From an uncultured euryarchaeote (lineage in GTDB: Archaea > Thermoplasmatota > Poseidoniia > Poseidoniales > Thalassarchaeaceae), in the NCBI GenBank assembly GCA_937901365.1, contig CALCEF010000004.1:1-10677 (forward strand): a stretch of DNA of 10,677 nt, in the 5' to 3' direction. The position numbers were made by a program, and so were the translations under genes. Positions 1-5,641 of this stretch are shown piece after piece (position 1 is the first letter of the stretch; each line of letters starts with the position of its first letter). The notes below the pieces were generated by a model that did no database searches, was not told the DNA's origin, and saw only the letters and a list, made by a program, of their open reading frames with translations.

Positions 1-417
1 TGGGATGTATTGCCCACAGACCAAAGGACAGATGGGTTGACCTGTAAGGCACCTGATGGTTCGATGATTGCCCTTCGATTCGATTGGCCTTCGACTGAAA
101 CTGGGAATCACTATCTCGAGGTGGAGAGCCGAGAAAACAGGGAGAGTTCTTGGAAGGCATCCGGGTTTGGAATCGCCCAGAAAAAGGCCCAATATTGGGC
201 TGTTGTCAACCATGAAGATGTATTCATTGCCGATGTCAACAAGTTGGCCCGCCTGCTCAAAAAACAACGACGAGAATTGGAAGATCATGTCTCAAGACGG
301 AATCTCGACAGTCGGGACAAGCGGATGTATGCTAGAGGATATCTTCTGCCATTGGATGACCTCGAATCCTGTTGCTCTGTCATTTGCCCTAGCCCGGTTA
401 GAGCCCCAGACAACTGA
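1..417 (+). CDS. C-terminal part of a possible PD-(D/E)XK nuclease-like protein
   Basis: The frame is open from the first base of the window to the TGA at 415-417, so this is the last 138 residues of a gene that probably starts upstream; a TTG at position 10 is an internal possibility. The arrangement TGNHYLEVES, then a Lys-Ala-Ser-Gly-Phe-Gly-Ile turn, then an aromatic stretch (YWAVVNHEDVFIADVNKLARLL) resembles small phage-type PD-(D/E)XK nuclease or resolvase-fold proteins, which have a TGN-x-x-x-E strand followed by a 'SGI..T.ADWWVFV' strand. The ending GYLLPLDDL also fits. The family call is pattern memory and inference, because the upstream acidic residues are outside the window or degenerate. 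Composition matches the neighbours. The 47-base gap to serC holds no other gene. Confidence 0.55.
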   Translation, partial: WDVLPTDQRTDGLTCKAPDGSMIALRFDWPSTETGNHYLEVESRENRESSWKASGFGIAQKKAQYWAVVNHEDVFIADVNKLARLLKKQRRELEDHVSRRNLDSRDKRMYARGYLLPLDDLESCCSVICPSPVRAPDN

Positions 418-464
418 CGTCAATCCTCCACAGTCCTCAAATGCCGAGGCGGACAGCGTAGAAT

Positions 465-1550
465 GTGCCAGAACGGATTCACAATTTCGGAGCTGGTCCA
501 GCCGTTCTTCCGTTGTCTGTGGTGCAAGCCGTGGGCGATGCACTGCCCAATCTGATGGACTCCGGATTTGGGCTATGTGAAATCAGCCATCGTAGTGGCA
601 CATTCCAAAGTGTGGTCGACAGTGCGATGGAGCGTGTTCGCAGGGTGCTTTCTGTGCCCGATGATTACACAGTCTTGTTCCTCCAAGGAGGGGCATCTCT
701 ACAATTCTACATGACCGCTCTAAACATCCTGAAGGATGGTGAAAAGGCCGATTACTTGGTGACAGGAGGGTGGGCCAAAAAGGCGCTCAAAGAAGCGGGT
801 AGAGTAGGTGACGCAACCGCGATTTGGGACGATTCGGAGAACGGCTTCAAATCGGTCCCAGCCAATGGCGATTATACGGTGAGAGAAGACGCAGTATATG
901 TCCACTATACGTCGAATAACACACTGTATGGCACCCAATATCACCACCTGCCAGACAGTGGAGGAAAACCGCTCATTCTCGATGCGAGTTCAGATATCGC
1001 TGGAGTTCCAATCGATGTCAGCGCGCACGAAATCATCTATGCTGGCGCACAGAAGAATTTGGGTCCCAGCGGAGTCACATTGGTGATTCTCTCACCTTGG
1101 GCGATGGAGCGATGTGGAGCGGATTTGCCCACCATGTTGGATTACAATGTCCACGCCTCCAAAGGTTCCCTATTCAACACACCCAATACATTCGGAATTT
1201 TCGTGTTGGATCAAGTGTTCAAATGGTTGGAAGACAACGGAGGATTGGAAGGATCCATCGCACGGAATCGTGCCAAGGCGAATCTGCTCTACCAAGAATT
1301 GGACCGCTCCAACTTCTGGGCACCGCATGCAGAAATGGATTCACGTTCGGTGATGAATGTCACATGGAGGCTTTCCAATCCCGACCTTGAACCTGTATTC
1401 TTGGAAGAAGCAGAGAGTGCTGGCTTGGGCGGACTCAAGGGGCATCGAAGTGTCGGCGGTATCAGAGCCAGTTTGTACAATGGTTGCCCATTGGAAAGCG
1501 TGATCGCATTGGTCGCCTTCATGCAAGATTTCGAGTCCCGACATGCCTGA
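465..1550 (+). CDS. serC: phosphoserine aminotransferase (class V, PLP-dependent)
   Basis: SerC transfers an amino group from glutamate to 3-phosphohydroxypyruvate to give phosphoserine in cytosolic serine synthesis. The 361 residues match the family's usual length and are complete. Visible landmarks are NFGAGPAVLP at residues 7-16, the cofactor phosphate loop FLQGGAS at 72-78, HYTSNNTLYGTQ at 147-158, the ring-binding Asp173 in LDASSD, the Schiff-base lysine Lys197 in YAGAQKNLGPSG, and the C-terminal GHRSVGGIRASLYNG block. The start must be the GTG at 465, because the only upstream in-frame ATG (441) runs into a TAG at 459-461; no clear ribosome site precedes it. SerC can also act in the DXP-dependent route to PLP, but the adjacent pdxT belongs to the other route, so serine synthesis is the likelier role. 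pdxT begins 54 bases after the stop. Confidence 0.96.
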   Translation: MPERIHNFGAGPAVLPLSVVQAVGDALPNLMDSGFGLCEISHRSGTFQSVVDSAMERVRRVLSVPDDYTVLFLQGGASLQFYMTALNILKDGEKADYLVTGGWAKKALKEAGRVGDATAIWDDSENGFKSVPANGDYTVREDAVYVHYTSNNTLYGTQYHHLPDSGGKPLILDASSDIAGVPIDVSAHEIIYAGAQKNLGPSGVTLVILSPWAMERCGADLPTMLDYNVHASKGSLFNTPNTFGIFVLDQVFKWLEDNGGLEGSIARNRAKANLLYQELDRSNFWAPHAEMDSRSVMNVTWRLSNPDLEPVFLEEAESAGLGGLKGHRSVGGIRASLYNGCPLESVIALVAFMQDFESRHA

Positions 1551-1604
1551 TTCGTGCTTTTTCGCAACGAAGGCATGAAGTGAGTGAAGTTTGGCCCCGG
1601 AATC

Positions 1605-2174
1605 ATGGTGGTCATCGGTATTGCGATGTTGCAGGGCGCTCGCCATGCCCATATCGATGCCATTCAACGGGCTGCCAAAGAGTTGGCAATGGAAATCGAA
1701 GTTGTCGAATTGCGCACTGCTGAAGATTTGCAACAGCAAACCATCGATGCCCTATTGCTACCTGGTGGAGAGAGTACAGTGATGCGTTTACGCGGTAATG
1801 ATCAGACCAGTCGCCTGTTGCCTGCATTGTTTGCATGGATGAGGGAAAATGATTCACGCCCGGTACTGGCAACCTGTGCAGGAGCCATCTTACTCGCCGA
1901 CCCACAAGATGGGGGTGAGCCATTGGTCGATGCAGATATCGATCGGAACGCCTACGGTGGACAAGCGGATTCATTTGAGTCGGAACTGGATTGTGGATTC
2001 CCTGGTATTTTCATCCGCGCTCCACGCTTCGGTGATGTCCGAGATGAGGTCGAGTGCACATTGTCTGGAGAAATCGTGGGGGTGCGACGCGGAAATCGAA
2101 TCGCTCTGACATTTCACCCTGAGTTGGGCAATGATTCACGCTACCATCGTATGTTATTGGAGGCATGCGCTTGA
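1605..2174 (+). CDS. pdxT: pyridoxal 5'-phosphate synthase glutaminase subunit PdxT (Pdx2)
   Basis: PdxT is the class I glutaminase that hydrolyses glutamine and channels ammonia to the PdxS synthase, making PLP from ribose 5-phosphate, glyceraldehyde 3-phosphate and ammonia. Counting from the ATG at 1605 (189 residues), the marks are IGIAMLQGA at 4-12, the oxyanion loop PGGEST at 53-58, nucleophile Cys91 in ATCAGAILLA, RNAYGGQADSFE near 114-125, FIRAPR at 136-141, and the His171/Glu173 pair in TFHPE. The catalytic triad is therefore intact. The ATG at 1605 puts the N terminus exactly where known PdxT proteins begin; an upstream in-frame GTG at 1584 would add seven unconserved residues. No pdxS lies in this window, so the partner must be elsewhere. 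The 3' end overlaps the radical SAM gene, implying translational coupling. Confidence 0.95.
   Translation: MVVIGIAMLQGARHAHIDAIQRAAKELAMEIEVVELRTAEDLQQQTIDALLLPGGESTVMRLRGNDQTSRLLPALFAWMRENDSRPVLATCAGAILLADPQDGGEPLVDADIDRNAYGGQADSFESELDCGFPGIFIRAPRFGDVRDEVECTLSGEIVGVRRGNRIALTFHPELGNDSRYHRMLLEACA
2159..2163 (+). promoter_or_regulatory. Shine-Dalgarno site GGAGG of the radical SAM gene
   Basis: GGAGG lies inside the last codons of pdxT. It is only 1 base from the ATG at 2165 but 7 bases from the in-frame TTG at 2171. That TTG overlaps the pdxT stop as TTGA, the classic 4-base coupled arrangement. The spacing argues that TTG 2171 may be the real start. Confidence 0.6.
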
Positions 2175-3244
2175 TTGAATTGCCTTCAATCGATGAAGCC
2201 GAGGGCTGTATCCAATGTCAAATGGGTAGTAAGCTCGTGTTGTTCGTGACCGGGCACTGTCACTGGATGTGTGATTACTGCCCGCTTTCTGAGAATCGTC
2301 GTGAAATCGATTTCATGTATGCCAATGAGAGGCGTGTCGATATTGATGATTGGGGTGCTGTTCTTGAAGAAGGACGGGCGATGAATGCGACTGGAACAGG
2401 GATTACCGGTGGAGACCCGATGATGGCTGCAGAACGCAGTATGGAGGCCTGTCGCCAACTAAAGAAAGAGTTTGGAGAAACCCACCACATCCACCTGTAT
2501 ACCAGTATCCCGTTCAAACCAGAGGTCGCGCAAGAGTTGGCAGATGCTGGCCTGGATGAGATTCGTTTTCATCTACTCAATCTCGAATATGAGCGCTATG
2601 TTCCAACGATGCAGGCTTGTCGTGACGCAGGAATCTATGTTGGCATTGAATTGCCATGTGAACCCGATCAAGAAGAACGACTTCACGAATTGATTGAAGA
2701 GATGCGGGATGGACCGGCACTCTTCCTCAACCTGAACGAATTGGAAATTACGGTGGGCAACTTCGACAATATGGAAGTCAGAGGGTTCAACCTGTCAGAT
2801 GAGATTACTGCCGGTGCAGAAGGTTCTGGTGAACTGGCTAGGACTCTACATGCAAAAGTCACTCCAGATTATGGATTCATGGTCAAATATTGCACAGCAT
2901 CGTACAAAGATTCGGGCCAACTTCGTCGTCGGTTCCTACGACGTGGAGAACATACCATCTCTCCCCACGAACAGTTGACTGAGGATGGGACGATTGTATT
3001 CGGAGCCATTTGGTGTTCTGACGAAGATGCCAATAATTGGATTGAAGAAATCAAAGAACAAACCGACATCCCTGAACAATTTATTTTCCACGACAGCAAC
3101 TTGAGCCGACTCGAAATCCCTCTGATGTTGGCAGAACAAATCGCCGATGTGGTCGACGCTCCTGTTGCGATGGTCGAGATTCACCCTACACACGAGCGAT
3201 TGGAAGTGGGTGTCGTCTGGCTGAACGATGTGCGCCCGCAATGA
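2165..3244 (+). CDS. radical SAM protein of the archaeal COG2108 type, function unknown
   Basis: The protein has 359 residues. The iron-sulfur cluster motif is CX3CX2C at Cys32, Cys36 and Cys39 (GHCHWMCDYCPLS), followed by the SAM-binding ITGGDP at 80-85, HHIHLYT near 102-108 and LDEIRFHLLNLEYERY in the barrel. An extra CIQC pair sits at Cys15/Cys18. This order, with GSKLVLFVTG just before the cluster, matches the conserved archaeal family COG2108, described only as related to pyruvate formate-lyase activating enzymes; no substrate is known to me. The C-terminal third ends with FIFHDSNLSRLEIPLMLAEQ and has no obvious SPASM cysteines. The gene overlaps pdxT upstream and grpE downstream (ATGA at 3241-3244), so it is co-translated with both. 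The start is ATG 2165 or, by ribosome-site spacing, TTG 2171, a difference of two residues. Confidence 0.92.
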   Translation: MRLIELPSIDEAEGCIQCQMGSKLVLFVTGHCHWMCDYCPLSENRREIDFMYANERRVDIDDWGAVLEEGRAMNATGTGITGGDPMMAAERSMEACRQLKKEFGETHHIHLYTSIPFKPEVAQELADAGLDEIRFHLLNLEYERYVPTMQACRDAGIYVGIELPCEPDQEERLHELIEEMRDGPALFLNLNELEITVGNFDNMEVRGFNLSDEITAGAEGSGELARTLHAKVTPDYGFMVKYCTASYKDSGQLRRRFLRRGEHTISPHEQLTEDGTIVFGAIWCSDEDANNWIEEIKEQTDIPEQFIFHDSNLSRLEIPLMLAEQIADVVDAPVAMVEIHPTHERLEVGVVWLNDVRPQ

Positions 3245-3804
3245 TGTTGTCGTCGGATTCAAGAATGATTGCCGCTCCGCAGGACTCAATGTCTGAGGAC
3301 GAAGTCTCTGAAGAGGTCGATGAGGAAGAGGCACCAGTGGATGAAGTGGTGGAACCGACGCTCGAGGAACAACTCGCTGAGGCCATCGCTCGTGCTGAGA
3401 AGGCCGAAGCCGAAATCACCTACAAGGAAGCAGACATCGTCAACATTCGAAAGCGGAATGCAACAGATCGAGCGGAATTGTTGAAATTTTCCGGATTCAA
3501 TCTATCCGGGCGCATCCTACCTGTACTCGACAGTCTGGACAAGGCACTTGAGGCAGCTGAAGATGGACCTCTCGCAGATGGTGTCCGACTCACACGAGAC
3601 AATCTGCTTGAAGTTCTCAAGGGGGAAGGGCTGACACAAATTGAGGTCGGAGCAGAATTCGACCCCAATACCATGGAAGCGCTGTCAACCCTCCCTGCCT
3701 CCGATGAATACCCTGATGGAACCATCATCGATACACTGGAGTCAGGATGGATGTACAAAGATCGAGTCCTTCGTCCTGCCCGAGTCGTCGTCTCCAAGGA
3801 GTGA
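3241..3804 (+). CDS. grpE: GrpE, nucleotide exchange factor for DnaK
   Basis: GrpE releases ADP from the Hsp70 chaperone DnaK in the cytosol. From the ATG at 3241 the product has 187 residues: a highly acidic N terminus (about 18-45), a long helix or coiled coil (about 41-90, with IVNIRKRNATDRAE), LPVLDSLDKALEA at 93-105, and the C-terminal beta domain with FDPNTMEAL at 140-148, DGTIIDTLESGW at 159-170 and DRVLRPARVVVS at 174-185. The usual His of 'FDPxxHEA' is Met here. Two starts are plausible: ATG 3241, which forms an ATGA overlap with the radical SAM stop, and ATG 3289 (MSEDEV), which has AGGA four bases upstream and gives a more typical 171-residue protein. dnaK and dnaJ are not in this window. 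GrpE in archaea is known to be of bacterial origin. Confidence 0.94.
   Translation: MMLSSDSRMIAAPQDSMSEDEVSEEVDEEEAPVDEVVEPTLEEQLAEAIARAEKAEAEITYKEADIVNIRKRNATDRAELLKFSGFNLSGRILPVLDSLDKALEAAEDGPLADGVRLTRDNLLEVLKGEGLTQIEVGAEFDPNTMEALSTLPASDEYPDGTIIDTLESGWMYKDRVLRPARVVVSKE
3797..3801 (+). promoter_or_regulatory. Shine-Dalgarno site AGGAG of the DUF1499 gene
   Basis: AGGAG followed by TGA sits over the grpE stop codon and 7 bases before the ATG at 3809. It fixes that ATG as the start and excludes the longer open frame that begins at 3641 inside grpE. Confidence 0.75.
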
Positions 3805-3808
3805 GATC

Positions 3809-4258
3809 ATGGAGCGTAGAAGGTGGTTATTGATACCACCTGCAATTTGGATTTCATGCCTATTCTTGATTCAAATATTGGGTAGCCTTGCAGCACCTGA
3901 ATCATCGAAAATGCCCTCTCAGTGTCCCGAAGGAAGTCGAAATTGTGCGCAGACAATGGTGGTGCTTGATGGGTCACCTGAAGCGGTTTACTCAGCAGCA
4001 ATGGATTGGATTGAATCACAGAACAGGGTCACAGTCATCGAAGAAAGTGAAAGCACATCACATACCGTCTTTCGAACAAAATGGATGATGTTCCCGGATG
4101 ATTTCTACATAGAATCGGGATGCACTGCAAACCAAACATGGATTCAGATTCATTCAGAATCGCGACTGGGGATCGGAGACATGGGTGTCAATCAGAATCG
4201 AATTGATGCTCTATTGGATCATTTATCAGCGATTGAATTTGAGAACAGTAACTGCTAA
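3809..4258 (+). CDS. exported or membrane-anchored DUF1499-family protein
   Basis: The 149-residue protein begins with basic residues (MERRR) and a hydrophobic segment at about 7-29, ending at SLAAPES, which reads as a signal peptide or N-terminal anchor. The rest matches the DUF1499 plan: a CP...NC start (Cys39, Cys46), a predicted helix ending near VTVIEES, TVFRTKWMMFPDDFYIES at 87-103 (family: T-x-x-F-x-DD-x-x-F/Y), and the signature SESRLGIGDMGVNQNRI at 116-132 (family: RSxSRxGxxDxGVNxxRI). DUF1499 has no established biochemical role that I know. It lies 4 bases after grpE, so it is probably the last gene of that operon. Its TAA at 4256-4258 overlaps the stop codon of the convergent nadM gene. 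The family call is confident; its function is not assignable. Confidence 0.86.
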   Translation: MERRRWLLIPPAIWISCLFLIQILGSLAAPESSKMPSQCPEGSRNCAQTMVVLDGSPEAVYSAAMDWIESQNRVTVIEESESTSHTVFRTKWMMFPDDFYIESGCTANQTWIQIHSESRLGIGDMGVNQNRIDALLDHLSAIEFENSNC

Positions 4259-4818
4259 CCTACAGGTTCTCCACCTGTACCCATATGGAACAATCTTCGC
4301 TGCCAACCATTGTCGAAAATGAGGCGGACGACCGGCTCTGGCATGTTGACACTCAATGCTGCAATTGCCGCCTCTTCCTCCATCACGGTGGATAGCATTT
4401 GCATGGTGGCGCGTATGCGCCATCCCTGCCAATCTCCACGATTTATCAAATCACTCTCAACTACAAACCAATCTGCTGCTCTATAGAGTTCTGAAGTGCC
4501 CTCATCAGTAGTGAAAATCATGCCGGGTGGCCCATGGAATTTCTCGGCATGACGAACATAATTTGGTGGATCTCCTAGATCAGGCACATGAACAATTTCA
4601 GCATCATATCCATCCAACCAAACCCGAATCATTTGCTCTCTCTCTTCTGCACTCCAAGGGTTGTCCAAGGATTGCTCTGCTTGGGAGGAACCGATGCAAA
4701 TACGAAGGGGTAAATCCGAATCATCAACACCCAGGAACGACATTGCAGCACTAATCATCGAAGCGTGACCATTGTGAAAGGGTTGGAATCGACCAAGAAC
4801 AATCAGAGCAGGTTCCAT
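4255..4818 (-). CDS. nadM: nicotinamide-nucleotide adenylyltransferase, archaeal NadM type
   Basis: NadM joins NMN (or nicotinate mononucleotide) and ATP to make NAD, the last or near-last step of NAD synthesis in the cytosol. The 187-residue product opens with LIVLGRFQPFHNGH at residues 5-18, containing the HxGH nucleotidyltransferase motif (His15, His18). IGSSQ at 42-46 and NPWSAEERE at 53-61 correspond to the family's 'IGSAQ...NPFTAGER'. VPDLGDPPNYVRHAE lies at 78-92, and WRIRATM at 133-139 stands where the ISSTxIR motif is expected, in degenerate form. Length fits archaeal NadM (about 170-190). The start is supported by GGAGG exactly 7 bases upstream. It follows the unknown gene by 2 bases, so the two are co-transcribed. 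The less canonical C-terminal motif leaves a small chance of a related nucleotidyltransferase activity. Confidence 0.91.
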   Translation of the reverse strand: MEPALIVLGRFQPFHNGHASMISAAMSFLGVDDSDLPLRICIGSSQAEQSLDNPWSAEEREQMIRVWLDGYDAEIVHVPDLGDPPNYVRHAEKFHGPPGMIFTTDEGTSELYRAADWFVVESDLINRGDWQGWRIRATMQMLSTVMEEEAAIAALSVNMPEPVVRLIFDNGWQRRLFHMGTGGEPVG

Positions 4819-4820
4819 AT

Positions 4821-5525
4821 TCAGGCCTCCGGCAATCCATGTTCAAGCAAATGGCCCAAGTTCCATTCCCCTTGGCCCCAACGTGTCGCATCGGTCCAGT
4901 CTCGACCAACCATCAAGAATAACTCCGGTATTTGCGCCGTCTGTAGAGTGCGGTGCAAGATATCTGCTGTCGATTGATGTGCTTCCATGGTTGGCAATAT
5001 TCGAGCATCTTGCTTTGGATCGAGTGTTTCACCCATGTCTTCTCGCTGTGCCATCCACGACATGACAACCGATTCAGCATATTCGCTTGGTTCCGAAGTC
5101 GATACTGAATTCAAAGCGTCCATCCAAGTCCTGTCGTCATACAGTTCATCGATATCTGCAATGGTGCGATTTAGGAGGACATCAAGATACAACATGGCTC
5201 TGCCCTCCCAGCATCTGAAAGAACCAGGGCTGGCCAATTCTGAAAGATGTCGCAGCCCATCAGCTGCGACCTCATCATCCAGTTGTGACAAATCGGCTAG
5301 GAAGCCATCCTCGGTCCAATCGACCGGTTGCGCATCATACCAATCGAGGAATTCAGCCTCAGCATCGATATCGAAGGCACGTTGTAGTGATGGAATTTCA
5401 TCGGGGCGACGATCGCGAAACTCACCCTTGGAAATGGCGATTGCCAATTGTTCTCCCGGAACACCACATAGGCCTCGGAAAACGGCGGCATCAACCAGTC
5501 TGGCGACAAGGTCGACAGATGCCAT
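4821..5525 (-). CDS. unrecognised acidic helical protein, partner gene of nadM
   Basis: I do not recognise this 234-residue protein. It has no signal peptide, no membrane segment and no obvious catalytic motif. It is acidic, rich in Leu, Asp, Glu and Ala, and looks mostly alpha-helical, with Trp-containing segments (LDWYDAQPVDW, SFRCWEGRAMLYLDVLLN, WNLGHLLEHG at the C terminus). It is judged real because the frame is long and uninterrupted, composition is like its neighbours, and nadM follows after 2 bases with a ribosome site inside this gene. The ATG at 5525 (MASVDLV) is chosen; an in-frame ATG at 5552 and TTG at 5555 would add a basic stretch (GVRHRRGC) unlike the rest. No ribosome site precedes any of them. 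The pairing with nadM hints at a role around NAD or RNA metabolism, but this is speculation. Confidence 0.78.
   Translation of the reverse strand: MASVDLVARLVDAAVFRGLCGVPGEQLAIAISKGEFRDRRPDEIPSLQRAFDIDAEAEFLDWYDAQPVDWTEDGFLADLSQLDDEVAADGLRHLSELASPGSFRCWEGRAMLYLDVLLNRTIADIDELYDDRTWMDALNSVSTSEPSEYAESVVMSWMAQREDMGETLDPKQDARILPTMEAHQSTADILHRTLQTAQIPELFLMVGRDWTDATRWGQGEWNLGHLLEHGLPEA
4826..4830 (-). promoter_or_regulatory. Shine-Dalgarno site GGAGG of nadM
   Basis: On the minus strand GGAGG lies within the last codons of the upstream unknown gene and 7 bases before the nadM ATG. This is ideal spacing and points to coupled translation. Confidence 0.75.
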
Positions 5526-5582
5526 GCAACCACGTCGGTGGCGGACACCCATCAATGCTCGCCCAAGTCAATTCTTGCACAT

Positions 5583-5598
5583 CGGGTTGAAGAACCCG
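5583..5598 (+). other. hairpin with GAAG loop in the GTPase leader
   Basis: CGGGTT (5583-5588) and AACCCG (5593-5598) form a perfect 6-base-pair stem around the loop GAAG. It is followed, one base later, by a second hairpin. Confidence 0.6.
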
Positions 5599-5599
5599 G

Positions 5600-5620
5600 G
5601 CCCGACCCATAGGGTCGGGC
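5600..5620 (+). other. GC-rich 9-bp hairpin just upstream of the GTPase ribosome site
   Basis: GCCCGACCC (5600-5608) pairs perfectly with GGGTCGGGC (5612-5620) around a 3-base ATA loop, ending 8 bases before the Shine-Dalgarno site. In an alternative fold, GGGCGAGC (5617-5624) pairs with GCTCGCCC (5557-5564). That uses the last four bases of this stem and would leave only a 5-bp version of it. No T-run follows, so it is not a classic terminator. It could be an RNA leader structure or a dyad binding site. Confidence 0.6.
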
Positions 5621-5628
5621 GAGCCACA

Positions 5629-5638
5629 AGGAGGTGAT
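5629..5638 (+). promoter_or_regulatory. near-perfect Shine-Dalgarno site of the DRG GTPase gene
   Basis: AGGAGGTGAT is a 10-base match to the usual anti-Shine-Dalgarno tail of 16S rRNA. The GGAGG core ends 7 bases before the TTG at 5642 and so decides this rare start codon. Confidence 0.85.
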
Positions 5639-5641
5639 GCG

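Larger units (their letters stand above)
5526..5641. promoter_or_regulatory. divergent intergenic region between the unknown gene and the DRG GTPase gene
   Basis: These 116 bases separate two divergently transcribed units and should hold both promoters. I see no convincing archaeal TATA box; the most AT-rich part is CAATTCTT at about 5569-5576. The right half is GC-rich and full of inverted repeats, listed separately, and ends in a strong ribosome site. Confidence 0.5.

Noticed and set aside
1289..1739. Minus-strand frames across the serC-pdxT junction
   Set aside because: They are antisense to two well-conserved enzymes and have no start signal or recognisable domains.
3420..3797. Minus-strand open frame antisense to grpE
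   Set aside because: Arg/Ser-rich translation typical of an antisense shadow; grpE itself is clearly conserved.
3641..3808. Upstream extension of the DUF1499 frame into grpE
   Set aside because: The added residues are an out-of-frame reading of the conserved GrpE C terminus, and a strong ribosome site sits 7 bases before ATG 3809, where a signal peptide begins.
5581..5625. Possible tRNA or small structured RNA gene
   Set aside because: The stems do not form a cloverleaf, and there is no T-loop consensus, anticodon arm or CCA-side acceptor pairing.
4987..5637. Long plus-strand open frame (216 codons) antisense to the unknown gene
   Set aside because: The product is Ser/Arg-rich with no domain pattern, while the minus-strand frame has normal acidic archaeal composition and a coupled ribosome site for nadM. 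It is a shadow frame.
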